Positions 21,146-33,715 are shown, numbered from the stretch's first letter. The stretch is DNA of 64,000 bases from Rhyacophila brunnea (GCA_022495005.1 JAGYXB010000160.1:310001-374000); one strand, 5' to 3'. A program made the numbers and translations. The notes: a model not told the origin generated them from the sequence alone.

Positions 21146-21704
21146 CACTGAAGTACGCTCGAGTTATATCAATTTAGTTGATTTTAAATAATATAATGGA
21201 ACCGGAATCTCTATGTAAAACGGAGTGACAATGGTTTAGATATTTTACCGCGCAATATCTGTTTGAAACGACTGGAAAAGTGTTTTTAACCAGCGTCCCT
21301 CAAGTTTCAAGGCTCTATAAAAACCAGCGGTTGTTAAGTATAATAATGTAGGTAGGTATACAAAATATCATTGACTGATAGCGGCAAATATTGTCTGTTT
21401 TAGGGAGGTAAATGAAATTCGTAACTGAAAAGAATAGTAAGTAAGTACACACTCGGATAGTAAAGCTAAAGATAGTGTGATACTAGGTTTACCTATGATA
21501 GTTTACGGTAAATGGTAGAAAACTCGATATGATTTCAATTCGAAGGGTAGGTAATTGGTAATAGGTATTACATTTATAGTCGGATTTGACCAAACATATT
21601 TACTTTGGTACTAATTTACATAATCGACAAAGCAAATTTATATAATAATTATACACCATTACGGATTTGATTTTTTAATTTATTGAAAGGGGCTCGAGAT
21701 TACA
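21146..21704. other. Non-coding stretch, nothing recognised
   Basis: No ORF or internal repeat match noticed. Confidence 0.4.
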
Positions 21705-21742
21705 ATAAATGTCCCGATTACTTCTTTTGCCATATCCGCCCC

Positions 21743-22285
21743 TTAACTGGAGCATATGGACACCACGCGGCGCCTCCAAGAATCCCTGTCGCTCGCCAGT
21801 CTTCTTGCTTCGTTCCAGGTCAAACCAGTATCCCGTAGCTCCGCCGTATACACTCTGCAGATTGTATTTAGCGGCCTTTCAGGACGCCGGAATCCGGTGG
21901 GCTTGAAGAACAGGCAAGCCAGGTTGACATTCTCTTCTGGCATCCGCAGCACGTGGCCGAGCCAGGTCCAACGTCGCCTCTTCACTTTCAGCGTGATGAG
22001 AGGTTGCTTGGTTCTTTCTCTTATCTCCTCGTTGCTCCTAAAGTCATACCACCGCACACCCAGTATTCGTCGCAAACATCTGTTTTCGAAACTCAGTATA
22101 CGGTTGCTCTGAGTCTTCGTAAGGTGCCATGATTCGCTACCGTAAAGCAGCATCGTCAGAATGCAAGCGTCGTATAGGCGGCATTTGGTTTTGACCGAGT
22201 ACAATCGTGAGTCCCAGACATTCCGCATCGAGATGAATGTTGCTCCAGCCTTTCCCATTCGGATAGCGAGCTCTTTCTGCAAAAT
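21743..22285 (-). pseudogene. LINE RT C-terminal fragment
   Basis: An open 179-residue reading on the minus strand. It reads MLLYGSESWHLTKTQSNRI, FENRCLRRILGVRW, WTWLGHVLRMPEEN and SDRDSWRRRVVSICSS, which is the region after the RT catalytic core of endonuclease-RT LINEs (LLYGSExW, LRRILGxxW, WLGHVLRM, DRxxWR). The RT core and endonuclease are missing. A more decayed copy lies at 48640-49017 and a short one at 8588. Confidence 0.85.
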
Positions 22286-22779
22286 ACCATCTCCCGATTA
22301 CACCCGGACAAAAAACAAGCCTCAGGATGTTTCATTTTTGGTCACTATGGTCGAATGACAACTGACTTCTTATCTCGCTTTCGTTGACAGGTAGCGCGTA
22401 CTGCTAAAAAGGCGTGAATTAAAAATAAAAATCAAACTGGCTCTGCTTTGGTCAGTCAATCACGGTAACAATAATACATCGGTTCATAAGTATTACCCAG
22501 ATTAATAAGATAGAAATGTAAAAGCCACAATTTTGGAATAAGATGTTGAAGCTGGGTTCTTTATGACGGTCAGGCCATAAAACCCAAGTAAAAAGGCGTA
22601 ATGTTGAAAGCGTGTTACATCAACGGGACAAACTTTAATGCATATTATTATTATGATATAATATATACATTACTACTGAAACTAACATATTATTATTATT
22701 ATTTTGCACGCGTTTAAGTATAACCCATATTTTTACACACTCGATATTCATGGCATGTTATTCGAATTCAAATTTGTTT
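22286..22779. other. Non-coding stretch, nothing recognised
   Basis: AT-rich, no match seen. Confidence 0.35.
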
Positions 22780-22960
22780 ATTAGATGTAGTGAACGGTAA
22801 AAATTACAAAATCTATACGTTCATACTTCACAACATGATATGAAAAATAAAGACATATTATTAAAACAGTATTAAAAAACCAAAAAATAGAAGCAGTATA
22901 AAAAGAGTGTAAAGAGTAAATAGATGTTAGATTTATATGTAAGTATATAGAAATCCAAAA
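22780..22960 (-). repeat. LINE 3' UTR-like fragment, duplicated
   Basis: Contains TTCACAACATGATATG like the LINE ends at 35060 and 35950. The part at 22850-22960 is repeated at 23430-23541 (shared AAGCAGTATAAAAAGAG and GTAAATAGATGTTAG). The family D repeat lies between the two. Confidence 0.6.
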
Positions 22961-22964
22961 TAAA

Positions 22965-23430
22965 TACAAGATAAAAAGAACTTTTTATATACAACTTTTT
23001 TAAATTGACTGTTGAATCATAATATAAACTTGACTTGCTAGCTTGAACGATCAAAAAAATTAGTACTTGATAGAAATAATATTGAAATGTCATTTTGAAT
23101 TTCATAGTAACGCATGTATATATCAATAATTTAGTTGCTAGGACGACCCAGTTAGAAACCAATAATAGTGGATTGGATTACGGATTTCTTTCGAAATAAC
23201 TTTTCATACAAAACAGAATTGACTGAAAATGAATTCAATTCTACTTAAAGATGGCTAAAAGTATTAAAAGAATGCATTGGCATCGTGTTCTGATATATTC
23301 TAAAAGTTTCAAATGTTTAGCTATTCGGGAAGTTAGTTAAAAATCGATTGCAAGATTTGTACCGGACAAAGAACCACCGGATAAAAAACCACCGGACAAA
23401 TAAGAATACGAGCTAAGAAAAACGTTGTAA
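22965..23430 (-). repeat. Repeat family D, reversed copy
   Basis: Reverse complement of 28678-29126 and 62405-62843. It contains AAAATCGATTGCAAGATTTG, then a short tandem ACCACCGGA at 23371-23398, then GAGCTAAGAAAAACGTTGT. It sits exactly between the two copies of the 110-bp direct repeat. Confidence 0.7.
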
Positions 23431-23541
23431 TAAAGACATATTATTAAAACAGTATTAAAATCCAAGGAATAGAAGCAGTATAAAAAGAGTATAAACAGTA
23501 AATAGATGTTAGATTTATATGTATAAGAGAAATCCAAAAAA
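23431..23541 (-). repeat. Second copy of 110-bp direct repeat
   Basis: Near copy of 22850-22960. The pair flanks the family D element. Confidence 0.65.
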
Positions 23542-23544
23542 TAC

Positions 23545-23700
23545 GAGTATCTAGCTGAAAGCAGAAAGGCATGGAAAGGTACATGTTGGGCATAACGCGT
23601 AAAGATCGCAAAATAAACCAATGGATAAGGATGCAGATAAGAGTACGCGATGTGACAGAGGTCGTTAAGCAGATGAAAGCATTCGGCACGCTTATATTCT
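23545..23700 (+). pseudogene. RTE-like LINE fragment
   Basis: Plus strand reads MERYMLGITRKDRKINQWIR and VRDVTEVVKQMK, homologous to the minus-strand text at 19631-19790. Open but isolated; upstream and downstream are unrelated. Confidence 0.7.
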
Positions 23701-23819
23701 CCGTAATATGCGTTAGAGTAAGATAGAATTTCTGCGGGTGAAATAAATATTTTTTGTACACGTCGCCGATAAATATTGGTTTGAATGACTCCATTCATTC
23801 AAAAACTGCGAGCACGTAT

Positions 23820-24141
23820 TGCTGCGCATCTATTTTATACATACGAGTGCTATCGGTAGCTATCTACTATCTAGGGTAGTTTTTCATATACTTGTATCGA
23901 AGTATTATAATTGTTACAATAAGTTAGCGGTCCAAATAGTCAAAATTGTCAATCTCGCTCTAAAATTTGGCACAGCTAAGAGCGGTGCTGTTAAAACATA
24001 GCACTTATTGTAACAAATTACAACTAACTTATTGTAATTGTTACTTGTGCTAATACTTCGATACGAAAATATGAAAAACTACCCTCGATAGCTGCCGATA
24101 GCAGCCGATACCAGTCTTGAATATAGAATAGATGCGCTGAA
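23820..24141. mobile_element. Foldback MITE, family I, copy 1
   Basis: Left end TGCGCATCTATTTTATACA faces a right end with GAATAGATGCGC. Inside, CTATCTAGGGTAG faces CTACCCTCGATAG, and AAGTATTATAATTGTTACAA faces TTGTAATTGTTACTTGTG-type words. It is an imperfect palindrome over its whole length. A second copy is at 53855-54148 and a half copy at 56435-56515. Confidence 0.8.
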
Positions 24142-24749
24142 ATTAATTGTTTTTGTGATAAATATAATGTTAATGGTATATTTTTTTTTGCTAATTTAGT
24201 AGAAAATATATTTAACTATATTGTGTTTAAATTTGGTAGCCGTACTGAGAAAGAACAACGTTTCATAGTAAAGTTAATAATGATAAAATTGAGGTTCTAC
24301 TGTGCATTATACGCAAAAAACACGGCTTCATATTATAGCTGAACTATAAACATTCTCTTTATATTATTACTATGGGGTTTTTCTAAGTAATGATTATCCA
24401 CGTACTTATATATTTGAGAAGCTCTGTGCGAAAATAAATTGATGTTTATTTTTAGCTATATAAAAGAAGATACGTACTGTATTGCGCAGAATCCAAAACA
24501 AGGGATATTAAAAAACTTTCTCTACAACTTTTGACGGACACCAAATTAATAATATGATAGATTATTGGTATTTAAGCGAATAGGTTTGGAAAAATATTGC
24601 CCCAATATTAAATTACATGACATACACTTGATAAACAAGATATCAAAATTCAATACACATTTTTATATACCTAAGTATAATATTTTTCCATGTATTTTTA
24701 ACATATTATTTTTTATTGAACAAGTATTGCTTTCGTATAATTTGTTCGC
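24142..24749. other. Non-coding stretch, nothing recognised
   Basis: AT-rich; only a chance open frame at 24565-24753. Confidence 0.4.
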
Positions 24750-24960
24750 TTAGGTGTACGGTGCATGGCCCCCACAAGGGGGGTCTGGCAGGGCTCTAGC
24801 CTGGGGGCCCGGGCTCAGGAGGGGCCCGGCGAGGTGAGTCCACTAGATAAGTGAGATAAACACACATCACACATTTGGTAATAGTAAAAAAAGTCGCCTG
24901 CTTCCTTCAATAATGTTTGTATTTAAAATTATGTGGTCGTACTGTTACGTCCCCAAAAAG
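24750..24960. repeat. Repeat family E, GC-rich end, copy 1
   Basis: GGCTCTAGCCTGGGGGCCCG at about 24795, then AAACACACATCACA and AGTAAAAAAAGTC. The same order recurs at 30185-30390. The GC-rich end resembles transposon termini, but no second end or target duplication was found. Confidence 0.6.
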
Positions 24961-25698
24961 TGGAATAGTTTAAGTAAGATAGTTAATCACTTTCATTAAG
25001 TCTTTTAGGTTTCGTAATATACGAAATTAAATAGTCTTTATACTTGTTAGGTATTATTTGCTATTTTATTATTATTATACAGAGGACTATGAAATAGGAC
25101 TCTGTAAAAGTCTCTTTTGATTTGTCAGGAATAGCGAAAGAGGGCGGAAATATTCACAGGAGATATCAAATCGAAAATAGAAGAACTTTTGATAGATGTT
25201 TGATTTATTAAACGGTGATAAATTACAAGTAATACAGATTTATTACAATTGACAGAAAGCCAACTTACATACTATAGGTACAATGGTCGACAAAGAACTA
25301 ACAAATTCATTACGTGTACAATGGTTCATATATAGATTGAATAATGTTCTAGATGTTTCCAATTATCAAACACAAATAACATGATATTATTGTTTTGTGG
25401 TTTTCTAGAATTAATTAGAATAAATGAATCAATATTTAAATTGACAATATTATCTATATCAGAGGATGCTATTGTTATCACAGGAAGTTGTGGTTTCTCT
25501 AATTAGAATCTCTTATCGACGTATCGATCTAATGCATAACAGTACGATAAAAAGTTTAATTCTGTATCGATACTCGACGACTCCATGATTCAAATGGAGT
25601 AAATGGTACACATTAATGGTACACATTACGGTGTACATTATTAAGTATAGGTAGGTACCTACCTGTTAAATATCTTATTGTGTAGTAGATATATAGTC
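24961..25698. other. Non-coding stretch, nothing recognised
   Basis: The words TATCGATACTCGAC and CCATGATTCAAAT near 25567-25600 recur near 30400, so part of this may belong to family E. No coding sequence. Confidence 0.4.
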
Positions 25699-26129
25699 CA
25701 GTGGCGAAGGGTGGAGGTAGGCTGTTAAGATCCGACATAAAAAGTGCACACTAAACTGTGTCAGTCAAACGTATTTGTTTTCATTGAATTAAGACTAAAA
25801 TTATATATAGGCTGTGTTTGTTCGTTTTTAAAATTCAATTAAACCCTGTATAGTAGATAATAGCGAAAACATATTCGTTTATCTACAAAATATCTAAGAT
25901 AATTCTATTAAATCTATTAAGTCAAATTGACCAACACTATAATAGTATCTATGCATTCTTAGTTCAACAAAAAGTATGGCTGAAAAAGTGTGCACTATTT
26001 TTATCAGATCACCCATAGGATATTAAAATACTATGGCTTGGTTTAGGCAGGGTTTAATTGAATTTTAAAAACTAACCACTATCACTGCATATTGTATTAT
26101 TAGTTCAATGAGAACAAATTAGTATGACT
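25699..26129. mobile_element. hAT MITE, family B, copy 3, right end lost
   Basis: Starts CAGTGGCGAAGGGTGGAGG. Similarity to other B copies runs to the GTATGACT word near 26129, then stops; no right TIR is seen. Confidence 0.8.
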
Positions 26130-26757
26130 TTGGCATGGAAACTGCATTATTTGATGGTAATTTTTGACTTATTGTGTCTTATTGGAAATCATTCTCTATT
26201 AGCACCGGGTATTGTGATTTGAATTCAACCGGGGCCTATGAGACCGCCTTGCACATTTCCTGGAATTTTCATTGTAGCGCAAAGTGATTCTGATAAATAT
26301 TTTAATATCTCCAAACTGCCATTCATTTTAGCTTTGTTTGTTGTTTTCCCGTGGATGAAATAGGTTGCTATGCGACCAGTAAATAATATGACATTTTAAA
26401 ATCGTTTCGAATTCGCTGTAATGATTTTGATAAGGAAAACACCTTCGGGCAAGAGGGAGAAAATGTCAAAAATATAAATTGCTGCCCTGGATCTAAACAC
26501 AGACGGTGATAATTCAAAGGAACACCAGCCTATGGGGTCAAACCTGACCTCATCAGCGTCGGCACATTAATGCACTACTAACCCACTAATAATAAAAGCA
26601 AATTATTGAGGTGGAACCATTTTGGTTTCTGACATCAAATATTATTTATCTACTAACTAGCCAGTCGTAAAATAAATAATAAATGTTGTGGCTGTCTATC
26701 TCTCATTAAACCAGCGCTACTCAAAATGTGGTTGCCACCCACCATGATCCAGAATGT
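26130..26757. other. Mostly unrecognised; possible hAT end at 26712
   Basis: CAGCGCTACTCAAAATGTGG at 26712 resembles a hAT TIR but is cut off after about 45 bases by a family A repeat. The rest shows nothing. Confidence 0.35.
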
Positions 26758-27139
26758 TACATGTAAATTGTACGTAAAACATATAACCGTGGCACAGTTC
26801 GCCGTCAGCTTTCTTATCGGAAAGAGATGACCGTATATTATATGGTCTCCAATTATATTAGATTCAATATGAACATCAATTCAATTTTCATAGTTGATTT
26901 TGTCAAAATTCATGAATTCAAGAATGAAAACCTAATCTAACCTAAAAATAATCTAGTATATCGGCTATTTTCAAAATTTGTTTACTGCTGGCTTCCTGTA
27001 AACTGTAAAGTGTAATCCGACAAGAACCGTGTTTTTTAGAGGTTGGATGGTCTTTAATATACGGCTATATATTTCCGATTCAACATTTCATGGTGAAGTA
27101 TGATACGGCGAACTGCATACGTACAAGTTTCCGGACACG
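26758..27139 (-). repeat. Repeat family A, copy 3
   Basis: Complete reversed copy from ATGTAAATTGTACGTAAAAC to AAGTTTCCGGACACGG. It shows both subterminal CAGTTCGCCGT words. Confidence 0.8.
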
Positions 27140-28677
27140 GATCTAGAATAGTGCTTCTAATAATATTCTTCATTATATGGTTCCTTAAATCTGAAAGCAA
27201 TCTAGGTTACCCAAAATAGTATAAAAAAATCATATATACATACATACTTATAAATCAAAACATATTAATTAAAGAAAAGGTACCGAACCATTGATAAACA
27301 ATAATAGAAAATATTGAATGTTATGTTTTAACTATGTCCATACTAAAATTAAATGCTAAAAAAATTCGAAAAAATCGACAACATTACCTACCATATTATG
27401 TCATAATTTATTCATAGAATTTATAAGGGAAATTAATAATGGTTCGTTTTTCCCATAAGTTGGTATTGAAGGATGAATTTTACATTTTTACTGACCACTG
27501 AAAAAAATTCGCACGATCTGGGTACACTGCACTATTTTTTAGTTAAATAATAAAAGCGAGGACTCAAATTTAATATCAGTCGTGTGCCAATATACTCGTA
27601 TTAAACTCTTTCAATATTTTTGATAGTGTTTTAATTTATTATATACTCCAGACATACATAATAATATAATACAATTGTCATATTGTAGGTATATCATACG
27701 TTTTAATCGTTTTTTTTAAGAAGCGTGTTTTCTTCAAGACACCGAAAAACGAGTTAAATTTGGAATATCTCTGGGAACGAAGCCGGAATAATTTTTAAAC
27801 ATTGGAGGAAAGATATAATAATATGTAATTTTGATGTCTAGTCTTTTCTTATTCTAATCTCTAAATTTGAGAACAAAGCCGGAATATTTAATGTGATTAT
27901 AACTTTATTTATATGTGTCCCCACTGACTGGCATTATGGTCCAATAAATTCAATGTCCACTTTTAACATTATACAAAAAAAACTCGGCATTTTGAGCCTT
28001 GCGGGGGGGGACTTTTCCCCCTGGGCCCCTCAGACTATTGCACCTCACGGGGGGACTCCGCCGGACAACGGTAACAATAATTAAATTTAATCTATATACC
28101 TAATTCGTGCGCAGTAGGAAAAATCTCAATCTGCGCAATTTCAATGTTAAATTGATCCACTATAGTGATTTATTTTGTGTGTGGAAGTACGAGTACTGGT
28201 TGGTATTTGTTTGAGTTTTTATATTATAGGCACATATTCTGAGTTTTTGTTATGTTAAATCTTTCGACGAATCGATTGCCTCATCTGCGTCAAAGAAATT
28301 CGCCGCTGGCATTCGCATACGGGCACAAAGTTCTACGACTTGAGTTGATTTTTAAGGGGTGATTAAAACAATGAATAGTTTTAGAATCACTGCTGCACAC
28401 AGGTTATCAAAAAGCGTGCAAACACGGCAGTTTAATCAAAACTGCCACATGCCGAACCGTTTCGATCGAGATTCTATTTCTGGATGGTATGCCCACCTCA
28501 CGATGTGATATACAAAACACATTTAGATTACATATATTTTTTTATCTTAGTGCTTTATACCAATTACCAACAGCGCATAATTAATATATATATATATATT
28601 ATGAATTGAGGGCTCTGGAAACAAAAACTCCATTTTCGCAATATTATGTTGACGAGTCATTAAAAATGTCTTACATT
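27140..28677. other. Non-coding stretch with one GC-rich island
   Basis: AT-rich except for 28000-28075, where long G and C runs (GGGGGGG, CCCCCTGGGCCCC) resemble the family E ends. The open frame at 27893-28084 spans this island and has no recognisable domain. A (TA)n run lies at 28585-28600. Confidence 0.4.
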
Positions 28678-29126
28678 TTACAACGTTTTTATTAGCTCGT
28701 ATTCTTGTTTGTCCGGTGGTTGTTTGTCCAGTACAAATCTTGCAATCGATTTTTAACTAACTTCCCGACTAGCTAGACATTTGAAACTTTTAGAATATAT
28801 CAGAACACGATGCCAATGCATTCTTTTAATGCTTTTAGCCATCTTTAAGCAGAATTGAATTCATTTTCAGTTAATTCTGTTTTGTATGTTTCGGAAGAAA
28901 TCCGTAAAAAGTAAAACACTATTATTGGTTGCTAGGGTATGGGGTCCTAGTAACTAAATTATTATATATACGTGCGTTACTATGGAAATCAATATGAAAT
29001 GTCAAAATGACATTTCAGTATTCTATATATTTATTCAGTATTTCTATCAAATACAAAAAAAATATTTATTAATACATAGAATTGTCAAGTTTATATGATT
29101 CAACAGAAAATTTAAAAACGTTGTAA
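28678..29126 (+). repeat. Repeat family D, complete copy
   Basis: Runs from TTACAACGTTTTTATTAGC to TTTAAAAACGTTGTAA, so the ends of this copy are inverted to each other. Inside are AATCTTGCAATCGATTTTTA, GAATTGAATTCATTTTCAG and CGTGCGTTACTATGG. Non-coding. Confidence 0.75.
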
Positions 29127-29239
29127 GACTAAAGATTGTGAAATAAGATTAAAGGCAGTGTGGAGCACTACATTAACGTTTTCAAATTGAGGCGACTTTT
29201 TTTACTATTAAAGCTAATTTATTATGTGTGTTTATCTCT

Positions 29240-29315
29240 CTTATCTGGTCAACCCGACACGCCGGGCGCCCAGGCTAGAGCCTTGTCAGCCCTCCCCAGC
29301 CATGACCTACACCAC
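29240..29315 (-). repeat. Family E-like GC-rich end, reversed
   Basis: GCGCCCAGGCTAGAGCC is the reverse of the family E word at 24795 and 30225. Confidence 0.5.
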
Positions 29316-29567
29316 TCCGGAATTCGGGTGGACACCGAGAATTTTTGACAGTTCCTAAATTTAAAATTGGGTTTCTAAAAAAACCCGACATTAGTGTTTC
29401 GAAATTTTTGTGTTTTTTTTTAAATTAAAATCTAAGATTTTTTTCTAAAAAGGGTGCTGGAGAATTACAAATCATTTTTTTGCCGTGTTTTTATTTGTCT
29501 TAGCCTAAAGGTATAGTTTATTGGCTTTCAATTTCAATGTTTAAAATAATTCTGATATTTTTCATGT

Positions 29568-29614
29568 TTGGGGGATGCCAGGGCCTCTTGCCCCCCCCTG
29601 GGTGCGCCACTGCT
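29568..29614. repeat. Possible hAT right terminus
   Basis: Ends GGGTGCGCCACTG after a GC-rich run in AT-rich DNA, like the right ends of hAT elements (CACTG). No left partner was found. Confidence 0.35.
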
Positions 29615-30184
29615 TTACATCAACACAAATTATTAACAGTTCGATGTGGTTTATGGTCTGGAGGTGTAATTGGATTGTATTTTTTTTTAAACAAAAATGG
29701 CGACGCAGTTACTGTCAATGGAGAACGCTACAGAAAGTGATTTTTTTCTGGCACGAATTAGATGATTTTGATCTGTACGATATGTGGTTACAACAAGATC
29801 GGTTTAAATTATTTATTTTTAGTTAAAATTAGGTAAGTGCATTTTGATTTTGACAGCTACGAAATAGGACTATGGACCTTTGGCGCGAAACTATTTGTAT
29901 GGCCCACATTAGAGATGGTTGTGACCTAGTATGTCAACCGAGTGAAAATATGTTAGTACTAGACTTTGTTAGTAACACAAGCACGTAATTTAGGAACGAG
30001 AATTCTGTGATTGATCGAAAATTTTATAGCGCGAAAGAAAGATTGGTTTTTAAAGAAAGGGTTTTTTTTTATTAAGTACCTACCTACCTATATTTTATAC
30101 AAACTCGCAATATCAGGCATAAATGTTAGGACCACTTTTATACTTTTATGACTTCGATTTCAATCAAAATATGTACCCAATGAT
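29615..30184. other. Non-coding stretch, nothing recognised
   Basis: No supportable ORF; AT-rich. Confidence 0.4.
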
Positions 30185-30390
30185 CATGGGCCACACAAAG
30201 GGGGGGAGGCTGACAGGCCTCTAGCCTGGGGGGCCGGGCTCAAGAAGGGCCCGGCGTGGCGAATCGACCAGATAAGTAATTTAAACACACATCACAAATT
30301 CTCTCGAATAGTAAAAAAAGTCTCCTGCGGCGCTATTTATCTTCAATATTATTACTATTATTTAAAATTATGTGGTTGTAACAATTTTTG
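30185..30390. repeat. Repeat family E, copy 2
   Basis: CCTCTAGCCTGGGGGGCCGG, then AAACACACATCACA and TAGTAAAAAAAGTC, parallel to 24750-24960. A third GC-rich end lies at 30525-30590 (CCTAGCCTGGGGCCCCG). Confidence 0.6.
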
Positions 30391-31129
30391 ATTGTGTATC
30401 GATACTCGACAATTCCATAATTCAAATATACGAAAAACACTAAATATACACATTAATTTTACCGCGTACACCATTTGGAGCTACTGTAGAGCGTCACACT
30501 GCCTTTATCTTTTAGCGATAGGTAGGGGGCCCGTCAAAGATCCTAGCCTGGGGCCCCGCTTCAGGATGTGGGGGTCATGCTAATAATCCACTCGACTTTG
30601 GGTTAGTTTCGAATGTCGACGTCCTACAGTGAGCGAGCCATTTGCAGTTTGCCTCAGTCCCGTGCAGCAGCGCTTCGGGACAAGGAAGTGTGGCACTAAA
30701 ATCTTTTCATTCTGAAACGTTTATAGCGTCATGGAAGGCGGCCGTTCACAAAACGCGGCTGCATATACATGGCGGGTGGAGATGGGGCAACTCAAGTCAT
30801 TGCCCGTAATAATATATTTAATCTAGATATTGCCAAGATAAAACATGAAATTTCAAACCCCATTGTGGTGACATTTTTTCTAAGATAGAGAATACTTTTT
30901 TTCTCTATTTTCAAATAAAAGGTTTTACCTAGTGTGTTGCCAACAATATGAAATTAATATTCCTGAGACGTATTTAATAAGTTTTTTCTTTCTGCGGCTG
31001 GCGACTTTGTCTTTGAGAAGTTTCATCATAAAAACTGTATCAAAAGACGCTAAAAGGATATTGTTTTAACCGATACTCATTATTTACTTTGATATACAAG
31101 AGTCAATAAAAGTAACTTGTTGGTTTGGC
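30391..31129. other. Non-coding; GC-rich block at 30600-30830
   Basis: The block at 30600-30830 has balanced base composition and no TAA/TAG-rich pattern, but all three plus frames and my partial reading of the minus strand contain stops and no conserved text. The rest is AT-rich. Confidence 0.4.
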
Positions 31130-31930
31130 GCCATTGAGACTGACCTACTTCTTCTTCTTATTGTGCCATCCCCTAGCGGAGGTCGGCCACCATCAAGGCA
31201 ATCTTATCTTTGTCGTCTGCTACCCGAAAGAGTTCAGTGAAGCTGCACTCGTACCAATCACGGAGGTTCTTAAGCCACGAAATGCGGCGTCGTCCTCAGC
31301 TACGCTTACCATTGATCTTTACTTGAATGTCAAGTTGGGGAATGCTGTACTTTTGTCCTCTCATAATGTGGCCGAGGTACTGTAGTTTCCTGGTTTTGAT
31401 ACTACGTAGAACTTCTCGGTCCCTCCCCATTCGATTGAGAACTTCAACATTTGTCACCCGGTCAGTCCAAGTAATTTTGAGGATGCGTCTATACAGCCAC
31501 ATCTCGAAAGCTTCAAGTCTCCGTGACATCTCTTGGTTTAGCGTCCATACTTCCATACCATAGAAAAGAATTGAGAGAATATAACAAAGTACCATACACA
31601 GTCTCAGACCTAGGTTAAGATCTCGATTGCTAAGGAGGCGTCTCATTTTGAGAAAAGCACTCCTTGCGATCTCAATTCTAGTTTTTATTTCCTCAGACTG
31701 GTCCCATTTCTCATTGACCCATGTACCTAAATATTTATAATGGGTCACACGTTCGATTGGGTTGCTGTTAATGACAAAATTTGTGTTGGTGTCTGGTGTC
31801 GCTATTCTTAATAAGTACTAATAATAGTTTTGTTTTCTTGAGGCTCATTTTTAAACCATAAGAATTACTGACCTCATTAACCTTTTCTACCAGTTGATGA
31901 AAACTCTTCTGACAAAACTGACCAACTATC
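31130..31930 (-). pseudogene. LINE RT C-terminal fragment, second family
   Basis: Minus strand reads VEKVNEVSNSYGLKMSLKKT near 31880, then after a frame break THYKYLGTWVNEKWDQSEEI, FYGMEVWTLNQEMSRRLEAF, LYRRILKITWTDRVTNVEVL and LQYLGHIMRG. These are the end of the RT palm (YGLKxxxxKT), the HYKYLG motif and the post-RT segment of endonuclease-RT LINEs. The core of 150 residues (31296-31748) is open. The catalytic YADD part and the endonuclease are absent. Confidence 0.85.
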
Positions 31931-32408
31931 GTGCTTTAAATTGTGCGTTTACGCATACAAACGATATGATGTGTGAGATCATTTTTAAATTTCATGATTT
32001 GTGTTGGAAATATTTGTAAGTACTTATAAAAAATCATGTAACTGTATATTTCTATGAATATTAAACGAGTAGATGTGAATTATTTGTAATTGAATTGAAT
32101 TGATGAAATATAATTTATTAAATTATACGTGAAATAAGATACAAACAATGCATTTAAAATGAGGTTTTATTCAATACATTTCTATTTAAACGCGTAAATG
32201 GTTTGTATAAAACATGCACGCATTTTATTACCAACGCTGTAGCCAAGGCTGCGCCAAGGGAAATTGCCGCCTGGGTGCCAGCCCAAAATGGCCGCAGCCA
32301 CAAATAAAAAAGCGGAAATATAAAAGAAATCAAAGAAAAGTTCGAATAAATATTTTATTGCCACAATCACCATCGGCTAATATATATATATATATATATA
32401 TCATATAT
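31931..32408. other. Non-coding; (TA)n microsatellite at 32383-32402
   Basis: A run of about ten TA units precedes the hAT MITE. A GC-rich patch at 32225-32300 lacks coding support. Confidence 0.5.
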
Positions 32409-32936
32409 CAGTGGCGAAGGGTGGAGGTAGGCTGTTAAGATTCGGCATAAATAGTGACAACTAAACTTTGCCAGTCATACTTATTTGTTTTCATTTAACT
32501 AAGAATCAAAATTGTAGATGGTGTTGGTTAGTTTTTAAAATTCAATTAAGCCCTGCCTAACCAAACCATAATAGTTTAGGTATGTTATGGGCGATCTGAC
32601 AAAAATATTTCACACCTTTCAAGCATACTTATTTGTTTTCGTTGAATTAAGAATACATTTAGTTTTTAAAAAACCATTAAGCCCTGCCTAAACCAAAGTG
32701 TAATTTATAAAAATATTATAAATATCTATCTTTAAAATATCCAAAATTATTTATTATTATTTTATTGACTATTATATACCATGGCTTGGATTATGCAGGG
32801 TTTAATTGAATTAAAAAAAAAAACTAACAGACTATAGTCTTAATTAAATTAAAACAAATACGTTTGACTGACAAAGTTTAGTGTGCACTATTTATGTCGG
32901 ATCCTAACATCTGATTACCTCTACCTTTTGCCACTG
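32409..32936. mobile_element. hAT MITE, family B, copy 4
   Basis: Starts CAGTGGCGAAGGGTGGAGG, ends TTTTGCCACTG. No target duplication is visible (TCATATAT against CTGGGAGT), so one flank may have been rearranged. Confidence 0.8.
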
Positions 32937-33499
32937 CTGGGAGTCGAAACTGGGGCCCTAGGATGAGAAGTCAGAAGCCATTTTCTTATGTATTTGGCTA
33001 CTATAGTTTACTAGGTTCAAACGTTCATGCAACTTATGTACTGCTAAGTTAATCTATTTCGTTAGAAAATAGTGGAAAATGTGTTATTTTCCGATGACAT
33101 TAAGTGAAAACTGGCTACGTCAGAGTTCTATGCTGATGGCGTCATCGTGACGCTTTTCTTTTTGTATTATTTGTTACTTTCACCTAGATTTTGAAATAGC
33201 ATCTTCTTTGTTGACGTCAATGAGATACCTTCGGGATTAAAATTGTTTTACCTGAGTACTAGTGTAGAGTGCACACCTGTATCGATCAGGGGTGGAGACT
33301 ATTTTAAGACTATTTAAACATTTACCTGTAGATAATTTCAGCATTTTAATTAATATATTTACTGATCTATTTCGATCGTTTTACTATGTCAAAAGTTGTA
33401 AGTGAGGTTTTATACAAGGTGGTTTATTGAAGCGAAATATTTAAATTTCGAATTAGGCCAGTAGATACCTAGTGGAAATTTTTATAAACAATACGTTAC
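32937..33499. other. Non-coding stretch, nothing recognised
   Basis: No repeat or coding match seen. Confidence 0.4.
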
Positions 33500-33715
33500 G
33501 ATGCCCGCGCGGTGTAAGCGTCGGCCTATAGCGTCGTGGGTCCCAGGTTCGAATCCTGGGTCTGGCAAGTACACATATTGTTTTTCAGTTTGTGTATGAG
33601 TCAGAGTATGTACCTAATAGGTTGAGCAAGTGGCTGACATCCATTTCTCGTAAATAAAAAAATCTGTTAATAAAAGCCTCCACCGCCCATATGATCCTAT
33701 TAGGATCGGATATTC
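33500..33715 (+). repeat. SINE1 (tRNA-headed), best copy
   Basis: A tRNA-like head of about 70 bases has an A-box-like GCGCGGTGTAAGCGTCGG and a perfect B box GGTTCGAATCC. A body follows with ATGAGTCAGAGTATGTACC, GGTTGAGCAAGTGG and ATCCATTTCTCGTAAA, ending near AGGATCGGA. The acceptor ends do not pair as a tRNA, so it is a SINE driven by an internal pol III promoter. Other copies: 34090, 51035, 52695 (tail) and 56065 (head). Confidence 0.85.

Noticed and set aside
30600..30830. Possible host exon in GC-richer DNA
   Set aside because: Stops in the plus-strand frames and no conserved text or splice pair found.
33500..33570. Functional tRNA gene
   Set aside because: A and B boxes are good but the acceptor arms do not pair and the same unit recurs with a SINE body, so it is a SINE head.
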